From positions 186,001 through 250,000 of the forward strand of contig JBCCEW010000001.1 of NCBI GenBank assembly GCA_039030075.1: a stretch of DNA of 64,000 nucleotides. The letters are read 5' to 3'. A model generated the notes under the pieces. It saw nothing but the letters and a program-made list of their open reading frames with translations. It was not told the DNA's origin and did not search any database. The stretch comes from Myxococcota bacterium. Its GTDB lineage: Bacteria; Myxococcota_A; UBA9160; SMWR01. The position numbers and the translations under genes were made by a program. This document shows positions 42,034 to 49,186 of the stretch, one piece after another; positions within the stretch are counted from its first letter, which is position 1; the number at the start of each line of letters is the position of its first letter.

Positions 42034-42702
42034 ATGCGCTCCACCCCCTGGCGATGGCTTCCGCACACCCCCGCTCCGACCGATGCGCACCCCACGGTGC
42101 AGCTGATCCCGGTCGAGGATCCGCAGGAAGCGCTGCGGCGTGAGAACGCGGCGCTCCGCGAGAGCGTCGAGGCGCTGCGCGCCGAGAACGAGGCCCTGCG
42201 CGCCCTCTCGTTGACCGATGCCCTGACGGGGCTGCCGAACCACCGCGCGTTCCGGGCGGCGCTTCGGCAGGAACGCCAGCGGGCCCTGCGCACCGGCCTC
42301 GACCTCGCCCTGGTCGTCTTCGACCTCGACGACTTCAAACTCCTCAACGACCGCCACGGACACGCCGTCGGTGACGCCGTGCTGGCGCGCGTGGCCGGTC
42401 TGATGCGGAGCGCGCTGCGCGAGACCGACCTGCTCACCCGCTACGGCGGTGAAGAGTTCGCCCTGCTGGCGCCCGGAACCGACCGCGCCGGGGCCTTGGC
42501 GCTCGCCGAGAAGGTGCGCCTCACCGTCGCCGAGGCGGCGTTCTCGGTGCTCGGTCTCGAGGGGCCGATCACCGTGCGAACCACCGTGTCCGCGGGCGTC
42601 GCCCACTTCCGGGCCGACGAACGCGCGTTCTTCGACGCGGCCGACCGGGCGCTCTACCGCGCGAAGGCCGCCGGCAAGGACTGCGTCTTCGTCGCAGAGT
42701 AG
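42034..42702 (+). CDS. Diguanylate cyclase (GGDEF protein)
   Basis: 222 residues. A short N-terminus and a coiled coil (about 30-58, repeated RRENAAL and RAENEAL) lead into one GGDEF domain: LTDALTGLPNHRAF, DLDDFKLLND, and the active-site GGEEF at 138-142. An R-x-x-D inhibitory site (R129-D132) stands five residues before it, so product inhibition is expected. It makes c-di-GMP from GTP. No sensor or membrane segment is present; the coiled coil probably dimerises it. CGAGGGAGAA precedes the ATG. Confidence 0.95.
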   Translation: MRSTPWRWLPHTPAPTDAHPTVQLIPVEDPQEALRRENAALRESVEALRAENEALRALSLTDALTGLPNHRAFRAALRQERQRALRTGLDLALVVFDLDDFKLLNDRHGHAVGDAVLARVAGLMRSALRETDLLTRYGGEEFALLAPGTDRAGALALAEKVRLTVAEAAFSVLGLEGPITVRTTVSAGVAHFRADERAFFDAADRALYRAKAAGKDCVFVAE

Positions 42703-42708
42703 GGCGGG

Positions 42709-43458
42709 CTACTCCTGCCAGCCTTCCGTTGCCCCGCGGACCATCGCGAAGGGTCCGACGGGCCAGTTGAAGCAATCGGTCATCAGCTGGTTCACCTCTT
42801 CCGGTGAGGCGATTCCCTGGTCCACCACGCGCTGGGCCTCCTGGATCATCGCGAAGTAGATGCGGTTGGCGACGAAGCCCCAATGGGTGGGATCGTCCTT
42901 CACCACGATCGGGTTCTTGCCGCAGGCCGCTGCCATCGCGCGCACGGTTTCGACCGTGGCGTCGCTGGTCTTCGGCGTGGTGACGATCTCGGCCATGCGC
43001 ATCACCGGCGGCGGGGACGCCCAATGCCAACCGATCACCTGCTCGGGCCGCTCGGTCACGGCGGCGAGGGCCGTGATCGCGAAGCCCGAGGTGTTCGACG
43101 CGAGGATCGTGGACGCTGGAGCCCGCGCGTCGAGGTCGCGCAGGACGTGGAGCTTCAGGTCGAGGCGCTCGGGGACGCACTCGAGCACGACGTTACAGGC
43201 GACGGTGGCGTCGAGATCCGACGTGAACTCGAGCCGCGCCAGGGCGGCGTCCGCGTCTTCGCGGCTCAGCTTGCCGCGCGCCACCGCCCGCTCGAAGCCG
43301 TAGCGCCCCGAGGTGGTGGCTTCCCGCGCCTTCGCCAGCGCATCGCCGTCGATGTCGGTGCAGAGGGTGCGGATGCCGTGGGTGGCGGCGGTCTGGGCGA
43401 TGCCGCTGCCCATCACGCCGGCGCCGATCACGCCCAGGCTCGTCGTCGCGTCACTCAT
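42709..43458 (-). CDS. 3-hydroxyacyl-CoA dehydrogenase family protein
   Basis: 249 residues. N-terminal NAD site GVIGAGVMGSGIAQ, SNTSGFAITAL, the catalytic-His segment GWHWASPPPVMRMAEIV and KDDPTHWGFVANRI, followed by a C-terminal helical domain. It would oxidise a 3-hydroxyacyl-CoA or reduce the ketone with NAD. In typical members the His segment is His-Phe-Phe-Asn-Pro; the Trp-Ala-Ser version suggests an atypical substrate. The ATG overlaps the end of the upstream nucleotidyltransferase-like gene by eight bases. Confidence 0.93.
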   Translation of the reverse strand: MSDATTSLGVIGAGVMGSGIAQTAATHGIRTLCTDIDGDALAKAREATTSGRYGFERAVARGKLSREDADAALARLEFTSDLDATVACNVVLECVPERLDLKLHVLRDLDARAPASTILASNTSGFAITALAAVTERPEQVIGWHWASPPPVMRMAEIVTTPKTSDATVETVRAMAAACGKNPIVVKDDPTHWGFVANRIYFAMIQEAQRVVDQGIASPEEVNQLMTDCFNWPVGPFAMVRGATEGWQE

Positions 43459-44647
43459 CGGGGTTCCTTCCGTTGGTTCGCTCGGTGTCGCGCTCGTCCA
43501 ACAACAGGCGGCGCAGGGTTTCGGGATCGTTCTTCGTCGGGTCGGCGGCCACCACCGCTCGCAGGCGACGCATGGCATCGCCGACCTCGGGGCCCGGTCC
43601 GCAGCCGAGCAGGTCCATCACCGCCCGGCCGTCGAGTGCCAGGATCGGCGCTTCCTCGGGTTCGTTCGCCACCCGGTCGAGGACGTCGCGGATCGCTCGG
43701 AAGTCGGGTCGGTCCGCTCGGCCCTCCGCTGCCAGCTCTGCCTCGCGCAGCGCGAGGAGTCCGGGCACCAGCTCTCCCGAGCGTCGCCAGAGTCGTCGCC
43801 AGCGGCCTTCCGCATCGGGCGGGGCGAGGGCGTCGATTGGGTGGAGCTGCAGCAAGCGCTCGATCGCGACGACCCGCTCGCGTGCCACCCGCAGCCGGCG
43901 CAGGATCCGGACCACCCGGGTTCCCCGCAGCCAAGCGGCGAGTCGCAGGGTCGGGTCGGGGGGCAGGGCGGCCACCACCGCCGCCGCATCGTCGCGGACG
44001 CCGGGCGCCAACGCGCCTTCGATGCCCGCGCGTCGCAGCAGGGAAAGGCCCGCGGCGACGTGCTCGCCCTGGAGCAGGGCGCCGAGTTCCGCACGGAGCG
44101 GGGCGGCCGGGGCTTTCGACAGCGCACCGACGGCGTCGGGGAGGGCGGCTTCGAGGTCCGGCGCGAGGGCCCAACCCTCGGTGGCCACGAGGCGCACCGC
44201 GCGCAGGGCGCGCAGAGGATCGCGGGTGAGGCTCACCGCCGGGTCTTCCGGGCTGGCGAGGCACCCGGCCGTCGCGTCCGCGACGCCCTGCCACGGGTCT
44301 TCGAGCTGGCCGCGTGCATCGAGGGCGATCGCATGGCAGCGGAAATCCTGCTCGGCCAGCTGGGCAGCGAGGGAGCGCTCGGGGGGTGTGGGTCGCAGGT
44401 CCACCGGCCCGACCGGCGTCGTCAGGCGCCAATGGCGGGCGCCGACCCCCGCGACCGCCGTGGGGAACAGGGGGAGGAGCGCCTCCGAAGAGGCCGTCGT
44501 GAGCACGGCGTACCCGGGGCTCGGCTGGTTCCGCCAGAGGGCGAGGGCGCCGCGTCCCACCACGTGCGCCCGGGCGCCGTGGGCCTCGAGGGTCTCCAGG
44601 ATCGCCGCTAACGCAGGCGGCAGGGAGACCGGCCGGGGGGCGCTCAT
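43451..44647 (-). CDS. tRNA-nucleotidyltransferase-like protein without catalytic motifs
   Basis: 398 residues in the order of the CCA-adding/poly(A) polymerase family: head domain, a DFRCHAIALDARGQLEDPWQG segment matching the ribose/ATP-binding part, and TRDPLRALRAVRLVA in the neck. The active site is gone: where the family has Gly-Gly-x-Val-Arg-Asp and a D-x-D, this protein has VGRGALALW (30-38) and PGYAVLTT, with Gly45 and Ala47 at the Asp positions. It is probably not a nucleotidyltransferase; an RNA-binding or regulatory role is open. It is divergent from another protein that lost its catalytic residues. Confidence 0.82.
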   Translation of the reverse strand: MSAPRPVSLPPALAAILETLEAHGARAHVVGRGALALWRNQPSPGYAVLTTASSEALLPLFPTAVAGVGARHWRLTTPVGPVDLRPTPPERSLAAQLAEQDFRCHAIALDARGQLEDPWQGVADATAGCLASPEDPAVSLTRDPLRALRAVRLVATEGWALAPDLEAALPDAVGALSKAPAAPLRAELGALLQGEHVAAGLSLLRRAGIEGALAPGVRDDAAAVVAALPPDPTLRLAAWLRGTRVVRILRRLRVARERVVAIERLLQLHPIDALAPPDAEGRWRRLWRRSGELVPGLLALREAELAAEGRADRPDFRAIRDVLDRVANEPEEAPILALDGRAVMDLLGCGPGPEVGDAMRRLRAVVAADPTKNDPETLRRLLLDERDTERTNGRNPDE

Positions 44648-44707
44648 GCGCGGCAGTGTACAAGTCGATGAATAGGGTGCCCGCGCGCCCGCGGGTGGGG
44701 AGGATCC

Positions 44708-45397
44708 GTGACCCAGAGCCCTCGCGATCCGTCGCGTTCGAACACCGCATCGACTGCCCGCCTGGGTGCGAGCCATGGCCTCACCCTGGCCCACGCCGCG
44801 CTGCCGGCTTCGGGCCGGGGACCGGGCGTCCTCGTCCTGTCGGACGGTGCGATCGAACGTCGGGACGGGGATCTGCTGGCGGATGCGTGTCGCCGCCTGA
44901 CCCGGCACGGCTTCGTCGCGCTGGCGCCACGCCTGCCCGAGGTCGATGCCGACGCGCTCCATGACACCGAGCGCCGCGTCGTCGACGCGGGCATCGAGCA
45001 ACTCTTCAACGAAGACGCGACCGAGGGAAGCCGGGTCGGCGTCATCGGATTCGGACGGGGCGGGTGGCTGGCGCTCGAAGCCGCGGCCCGCGGAGCCCGT
45101 GTGGGGCTCGTGGTCCAGGCCGGGGGCGGATCCTCGGGAGAGTCGGAAACCCTTCCCCTGGCCACCCTCGAGGCGCCCGTGTTCTCGGTGTTCGGTGAGA
45201 AGGATCCCCTGGTCGAGGCGGGGCGGGCTTCGGAATGGCTGCGGCGGATGCGCGACGAGGGGATCGCCAGCGAGCTGCGGGTTCAACCCGGGGCCGAGGC
45301 GGTGTTCTTCGATCCGGTGCTCGCCGATCGCTTCGACGCGGTGGCCGCCCAGGGCTTCTGGGACGCCGCGCTCGCCCGGCTGCGCGCCGAGCTCTAG
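44708..45397 (+). CDS. Dienelactone-hydrolase-like protein without catalytic Cys and His
   Basis: 229 residues of alpha/beta hydrolase fold. The nucleophile elbow reads GFGRGGWLAL, with Gly116 where dienelactone hydrolase has Cys. FGEKDPL keeps the acidic residue (Asp166), but the terminal His segment (usually Gly-x-His-Gly-Phe) is GAEAVFF, with Ala198 at the His position. Two of three triad residues are absent, so hydrolysis by the family mechanism is unlikely. GTG start with GGAGG four bases upstream. It begins 60 bases from the divergent nucleotidyltransferase-like gene. Confidence 0.8.
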   Translation: MTQSPRDPSRSNTASTARLGASHGLTLAHAALPASGRGPGVLVLSDGAIERRDGDLLADACRRLTRHGFVALAPRLPEVDADALHDTERRVVDAGIEQLFNEDATEGSRVGVIGFGRGGWLALEAAARGARVGLVVQAGGGSSGESETLPLATLEAPVFSVFGEKDPLVEAGRASEWLRRMRDEGIASELRVQPGAEAVFFDPVLADRFDAVAAQGFWDAALARLRAEL

Positions 45398-45406
45398 AGG
45401 CGACGC

Positions 45407-45422
45407 CCCGGCGATCGCCGGG
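45407..45422. terminator. Palindromic hairpin after the hydrolase-like gene
   Basis: CCCGGCGATCGCCGGG is a perfect 16-base palindrome starting ten bases after the stop. As a hairpin it gives a 6-bp stem with loop GATC. There is no T-run. Termination or a protein-binding site is possible. Confidence 0.35.
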
Positions 45423-45511
45423 ATGGCGGGTGGGGCTACGCTCCGTGATTCGCTCCTCTCGAGGCGGGCGCCCTTCCGAGCGGAGACGCTGACTGGCGCC
45501 AGGATGGCCCG

Positions 45512-46525
45512 ATGTCCGCGCACCCGAATTCCCCGTCCAGACGTTCCGGTCACAGAGGTTCCGGCGACACCGGTTCCGGCGACCATGCGTCCCGCGCGGA
45601 TCGAGACTCCCGTCGGGAAGAACGGTCCCTGCAGGAGATCGTGCCGAGCGGACGGCGGCTGGCGGAAGAACCCGACTGGGAGCGCTGGCTTCCCGGACCG
45701 GCCCGGGAGTTGCTGGCCGAGATGGACGGGCGCGTCGCGCGCATTCCGACGCGGTTGAACGAGTACGGCATCGATCGTTTCGGCTTCGATCCCAGCGTGG
45801 CGCGGTACGCGATGGCGTTGATGGCCTGGGTGTACCGGCACTACCTGCGCGTCGAGACCCGCGGCGTGGAGAAGGTGCCGCAGGGGCGGGTGCTCCTGAT
45901 CGCGAACCACGCCGGCAACACCTTCGCGTGGGACGGCGCGATGCTCGCGACCTCCCTGTTCCTCGAAGGGGAGCCGCCGCGGGTGGTGCGTGGCATGGGC
46001 GAGTACTTCCTGCCGACGATTCCCTTCTTCAACGTGATGATGCACCGCATGGGGAGCGTGGTCGGTCGCCCCGAGAACTGCGTCCAGCTCCTGGAAGAAG
46101 AAGAGGCGATCATGGCCTTCCCGGAGGGTGAGCGCGGCTTCGTGAAGACCTTCGACCAGCGCTACCAGCTGCAGCGCTTCGGGCTCGGATTCGTGCGACT
46201 CGCCCTCGAGACCGGCACCCCGATCGTGCCGGTCGGCATCGTGGGCGCCGAAGAGCAGTCGCCGGGGCTCGCGAACCCGCGCTGGATCGGACGCCTGTTC
46301 GGTTCGCCCGCCTTTCCCATCACACCGACGTTCCCCTGGCTCGGCGCGCTCGGAATGCTGCCGTTTCCGGTGAAGTTCCATCTGCACTTCGGTGCTCCGA
46401 TCTTCTTCGAGGGCGACGCCAACGAAGACGACGCGGCGATCGAGGAGCGCGTCGAGATGGTGAAGGCCGAGATCCGCCGGCTCATCTCGGACGGGCGCGC
46501 CGCGCGCAGCAACTGGTTCTTCTAG
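45512..46525 (+). CDS. PlsC-type lysophospholipid acyltransferase
   Basis: 337 residues. A Ser/Gly/Arg/Asp-rich tail of about 40 residues precedes the fold. The acyltransferase block has LIANHAGNTFAWDGAM (motif I variant, with His and a displaced Asp), MGEYFLPTIPFFN, FPEGERGFVKTF (motif III) and GTPIVPVGIVG (motif IV). It would esterify a lysophospholipid or another alcohol with an acyl-CoA or acyl-ACP at the membrane. The unusual motif I is common in a PlsC branch with longer N-termini. The gap to the serine hydrolase gene is 45 bases. Confidence 0.9.
   Translation: MSAHPNSPSRRSGHRGSGDTGSGDHASRADRDSRREERSLQEIVPSGRRLAEEPDWERWLPGPARELLAEMDGRVARIPTRLNEYGIDRFGFDPSVARYAMALMAWVYRHYLRVETRGVEKVPQGRVLLIANHAGNTFAWDGAMLATSLFLEGEPPRVVRGMGEYFLPTIPFFNVMMHRMGSVVGRPENCVQLLEEEEAIMAFPEGERGFVKTFDQRYQLQRFGLGFVRLALETGTPIVPVGIVGAEEQSPGLANPRWIGRLFGSPAFPITPTFPWLGALGMLPFPVKFHLHFGAPIFFEGDANEDDAAIEERVEMVKAEIRRLISDGRAARSNWFF
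45542..45586 (+). repeat. 15-bp tandem repeat inside the acyltransferase N-terminus
   Basis: Three imperfect 15-base units (GTTCCGGYSACA core) start at 45542, 45557 and 45572. They encode a five-residue repeat of the type (R/G)-S-G-(H/D)-x in the disordered tail. Slippage in this repeat could change tail length between strains. Confidence 0.6.
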
Positions 46526-46543
46526 CGGGCCTGGCCGGTGGCC

Positions 46544-46549
46544 TATGCT
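46544..46549 (+). promoter_or_regulatory. -10-like hexamer TATGCT upstream of the serine hydrolase gene
   Basis: TATGCT, followed by GC, lies 22 bases before the ATG at 46571. It closely resembles the TATACTGC elements before the ferredoxin and RidA-like genes. Confidence 0.3.
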
Positions 46550-46570
46550 GCCCGGCCGAGGAGGACCCCG

Positions 46571-47707
46571 ATGGAGATCCACGGCCACTGCGCCCCCGAA
46601 TTCGAACCCGTCCGCGACGCCTTTCGCGCCAATTTCGAGCAGGGGCGCGAGGTGGGGGCCAGCGTCGCCGTCACCCGGGCGGGTCGTCCCGTCGTGGATC
46701 TCTGGGCGGGCGACGCCGCCAAGGGAGGGGCGCCCTGGCAGGAGGACACGATCGTCAACGTCTACTCGACGACGAAGACGATGGCCGCGATCAGTCTGCT
46801 GGTGCTGGCGGATCGCGGGGAGCTCGATCTCGATGCGCCGGTCGCGCGCTACTGGCCCGAGTTCGCCCAGAACGGCAAGGACGACGTGCGCGTCTCCCAC
46901 GTGATGAGCCACAGCGCGGGGCTCTCGGGATTCGATCCGCCCCTCGCTGCGCCCGAGGAACTCTACGACCACGCCGCCATCGCCGACGGGCTCGCGCGAC
47001 AGGCGCCCTGGTGGACGCCCGGGGACGGCTCGGGATACCACGCGGTGACCCAGGGCTACCTCCAGGCCGAGCTCGTCCGCCGCATCACCGGCGACACCCT
47101 GGGCGCGTTCTTCCGCCAGCACGTCGCGGAACCGCTCGGCGCCGATTTCCACATCGGGTTGCCGCCCGAACACGACGCGCGGGTAGGCGAGCTGGTGCCG
47201 CCCGAGGTCGCGCTCAATCAACGCGAGGGCGCGAAGGACTCGATCGCGATCCGCACCCTGCGCAGCTGCCCGGTGAACGGCAGCGAGCCCCGCACGACGG
47301 GCTGGCGTCGCGCCGAGATCCCGGCCGCAGGCGGTATCGGCAATGCGCGCGCCGTCGCGCGGATCCACTCGGCGCTCGCCTGTGGCGGCGCGGTCGACGG
47401 GGTGCAGCTGCTCTCGAAGCGAACCCTCGACCGGGTCTTCGAGGTACAGAGCGAGGGCACCGACCGGGTGCTCGGGGTGCCGATCCGGTTCGGTATGGGG
47501 TTCGGGCTCTTCGGCGGGGCCTTTGCGCTCACCTCCGGCGAGCGCGCCTGCTTCTGGGGCGGTTGGGGTGGCTCCCTCGCCGTGATCGACCAGGACGCCG
47601 AGCTCTCGGTCGCTTACGTCATGAACCGGATGGAAGCCGAGCTGCTCGGGGATCCGCGCGGGGGGAGCCTGGTTCTGGCCGCCTACAAGGCGATCGGGCA
47701 GGGGTGA
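46571..47707 (+). CDS. Serine hydrolase of the beta-lactamase class C family
   Basis: 378 residues. The nucleophile motif S-x-x-K is in VYSTTKTMAA near residue 66, the Tyr of the Y-x-N-type element in GYHAVTQGY, and the third element in WGGWGGSLAVI. No signal peptide is seen, so a cytoplasmic esterase (EstB-like) is likelier than an antibiotic-hydrolysing enzyme. Substrates of such esterases are short acyl esters. The ATG at 46571 follows GAGGACCCC. Confidence 0.9.
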   Translation: MEIHGHCAPEFEPVRDAFRANFEQGREVGASVAVTRAGRPVVDLWAGDAAKGGAPWQEDTIVNVYSTTKTMAAISLLVLADRGELDLDAPVARYWPEFAQNGKDDVRVSHVMSHSAGLSGFDPPLAAPEELYDHAAIADGLARQAPWWTPGDGSGYHAVTQGYLQAELVRRITGDTLGAFFRQHVAEPLGADFHIGLPPEHDARVGELVPPEVALNQREGAKDSIAIRTLRSCPVNGSEPRTTGWRRAEIPAAGGIGNARAVARIHSALACGGAVDGVQLLSKRTLDRVFEVQSEGTDRVLGVPIRFGMGFGLFGGAFALTSGERACFWGGWGGSLAVIDQDAELSVAYVMNRMEAELLGDPRGGSLVLAAYKAIGQG

Positions 47708-47755
47708 GATTCGTCCTCAAGTGGACCGGGCGCCCAGCCGAATGCGTTCTTGCCC

Positions 47756-48307
47756 ATGAATGCACTCCACCGAGCCCTCCCCCGAAGCAACCGCGGCCGG
47801 CGTGGTTTCACGCTCGTCGAACTCATGATCGTGGTCGCGATCATCGGGGTTCTCGCCGCGATCGCCATCCCGAACTTCCTGCGCCACCAGATGAAGACGA
47901 AGACGAGCGAGGCGAAGGCGAATCTCGCCGCGATCCGCGCCGCCGAGATCGCCTATCTCGCCGAGTACAACCGCTTCGTCTCGGCGGACGTCGCGCCTGT
48001 CGTCGCCGCCGGAAACAGCACGAACTCCTTCACGCCCAACGCCGGCTACGCGGCGATGGGGTGGGCGCCCGAGGGCAACGTGTTCTTCACCTACGGCGTC
48101 AACACCGATGCCGCGGGGACGATCTTCCACGCGACGGCCCACGGCAATCTCGACGCCGACGCCACGGCCCAGATGTGGCACTACCGCACCGGGAACATCG
48201 ACTCGAAGACCCACCTAGGGCAGGGGCCGACGACCTGTGCGGGAACGGCGGGGTCCGTCGACTCGGTCGAGCCCTGCGACAACGTCTCGGGCCGGAGCGT
48301 CTTCTAG
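47756..48307 (+). CDS. Type IV prepilin-like protein
   Basis: 183 residues. After a 17-18 residue basic leader, RRG/FTLVELMIVVAIIGVLAA carries the prepilin peptidase cleavage site and Glu5 of the mature protein. The C-terminal half has GNSTNSFTPNAGYAAMGW and a Cys pair (TTCAGTAG, EPCDN) that could form a disulfide, as in pilins. It is processed by PilD and assembled into a pilus or pseudopilus. No pilus assembly genes are next to it. Its 3' end overlaps the convergent PEP-CTERM gene by 93 bases. Confidence 0.94.
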   Translation: MNALHRALPRSNRGRRGFTLVELMIVVAIIGVLAAIAIPNFLRHQMKTKTSEAKANLAAIRAAEIAYLAEYNRFVSADVAPVVAAGNSTNSFTPNAGYAAMGWAPEGNVFFTYGVNTDAAGTIFHATAHGNLDADATAQMWHYRTGNIDSKTHLGQGPTTCAGTAGSVDSVEPCDNVSGRSVF

Positions 48308-48592
48308 GTCGCCCAGCACACGGCGCTGCCAGCCGGGTTGCGCGCTTCGCGCACGCAGCGACGGCTGTTGCTTGCGACGCCTGCGCCACAAGCCGAGACC
48401 GAGCATCCCGCCGGCGATCAGCAGGGCCGAGCTCGGTTCGGGAACGTCCTGACGCACGCGCGTCGCGATGTCTCCGGGCAACACCGGGCGCACCGCGAGC
48501 ATGGCCTCCGGGGCTGCGCTCGCGGGGCTGCTCAGCACGATCGCGGTTGCGACGAGGGGTCCCAGGCGTTGGATCCGCATGGTCCGGTCCAT
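48215..48592 (-). CDS. Small PEP-CTERM protein
   Basis: 125 residues. A signal peptide (to about residue 27, SSPASAAPEA) is followed by only about 22 residues and then a PEP-CTERM sorting signal: VPEPSS at 50-55, a hydrophobic span and RRRRK at 70-74. Exosortase systems cut at such signals. Two things are odd: almost no mature domain, and about 50 residues after the Arg cluster, where these signals normally end the protein. That tail is antisense to the prepilin 3' end. A frameshift, a truncated gene or a real small surface peptide are all possible. Start ATG at 48592, or 48580. Confidence 0.6.
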   Translation of the reverse strand: MDRTMRIQRLGPLVATAIVLSSPASAAPEAMLAVRPVLPGDIATRVRQDVPEPSSALLIAGGMLGLGLWRRRRKQQPSLRARSAQPGWQRRVLGDLEDAPARDVVAGLDRVDGPRRSRTGRRPLP

Positions 48593-48721
48593 CGGTATTT
48601 CCGCGTAGCGGCTTGATCCACAAACCCGCAGGCGTGCCGGGACGTCCGCGAGATCGTTGGGTTTTCCCCAGCCCCGAAGCAGGGCGCCGACGCCGCCTGG
48701 GAGAAGCGCTATGCCTGGGCC

Positions 48722-49171
48722 ATGCAACCGCGTGTCTCTCTCCTCGTCGTGGGCGTCCTGATCTTCCTGGCCAGCAGCCTCACGGCGTCGGCCGAAACCC
48801 AAGGCGACGACCTGCTGGGCCGCTACTGGTTCCCCGACAAGACGGGTCAGGTGGAGCTGCTCCGCGAGGGGGATCGCTACGTCGGGCGCGTGGTCGCCTA
48901 CGACGAGCCCGAACAGCTCGACGAGAACAACCCGGACCCAGCGCTCCAGGGCCGTCGCTTCGTCGGGATCGATATGTTCTGGGACTTCCGCTTCGATCCG
49001 GGCGAGGGCCAATGGGTCGACGGGCGGATCTACGACGGCAACAGCGGCAGCACCTACGCGTGCTACCTCTGGTTCGAGGACGGTGACACCAGTGTGCTGT
49101 GGGCGCGCGGGTACATCGGGATCTCACTCCTCGGCCGCACCGAACGCTTCGAGCGGGTCACGACGCCGTAG
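48722..49171 (+). CDS. Exported DUF2147-like protein
   Basis: 149 residues. A clear signal peptide ends at LTASAE (about residue 25). The mature part fits DUF2147: LLGRYWFPDKTGQVELLREGDRYVGRVV, then NPDPALQGRRFVGIDMFWDF, then GRIYDGNSGSTYACYLWFEDGDT and VRGYIG-like ARGYIGISLLGRTERFERV. The family is a periplasmic beta-barrel of unknown function. It lies 15 bases before the P450 gene, so co-transcription is likely. Confidence 0.88.
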   Translation: MQPRVSLLVVGVLIFLASSLTASAETQGDDLLGRYWFPDKTGQVELLREGDRYVGRVVAYDEPEQLDENNPDPALQGRRFVGIDMFWDFRFDPGEGQWVDGRIYDGNSGSTYACYLWFEDGDTSVLWARGYIGISLLGRTERFERVTTP

Positions 49172-49186
49172 CGAGGAGGCGCGCGG

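Noticed and set aside
43451-47368. A 1305-codon minus-strand frame over the hydrolase-like, acyltransferase and serine hydrolase genes
   Set aside because: Only its last 398 codons (from 44647) have a recognisable fold and a proper start; the rest is antisense to three well-supported genes.
46571-47707. Antibiotic-resistance beta-lactamase
   Set aside because: S-x-x-K is present, but no signal peptide is seen and the other motifs fit esterases of the class C family better.
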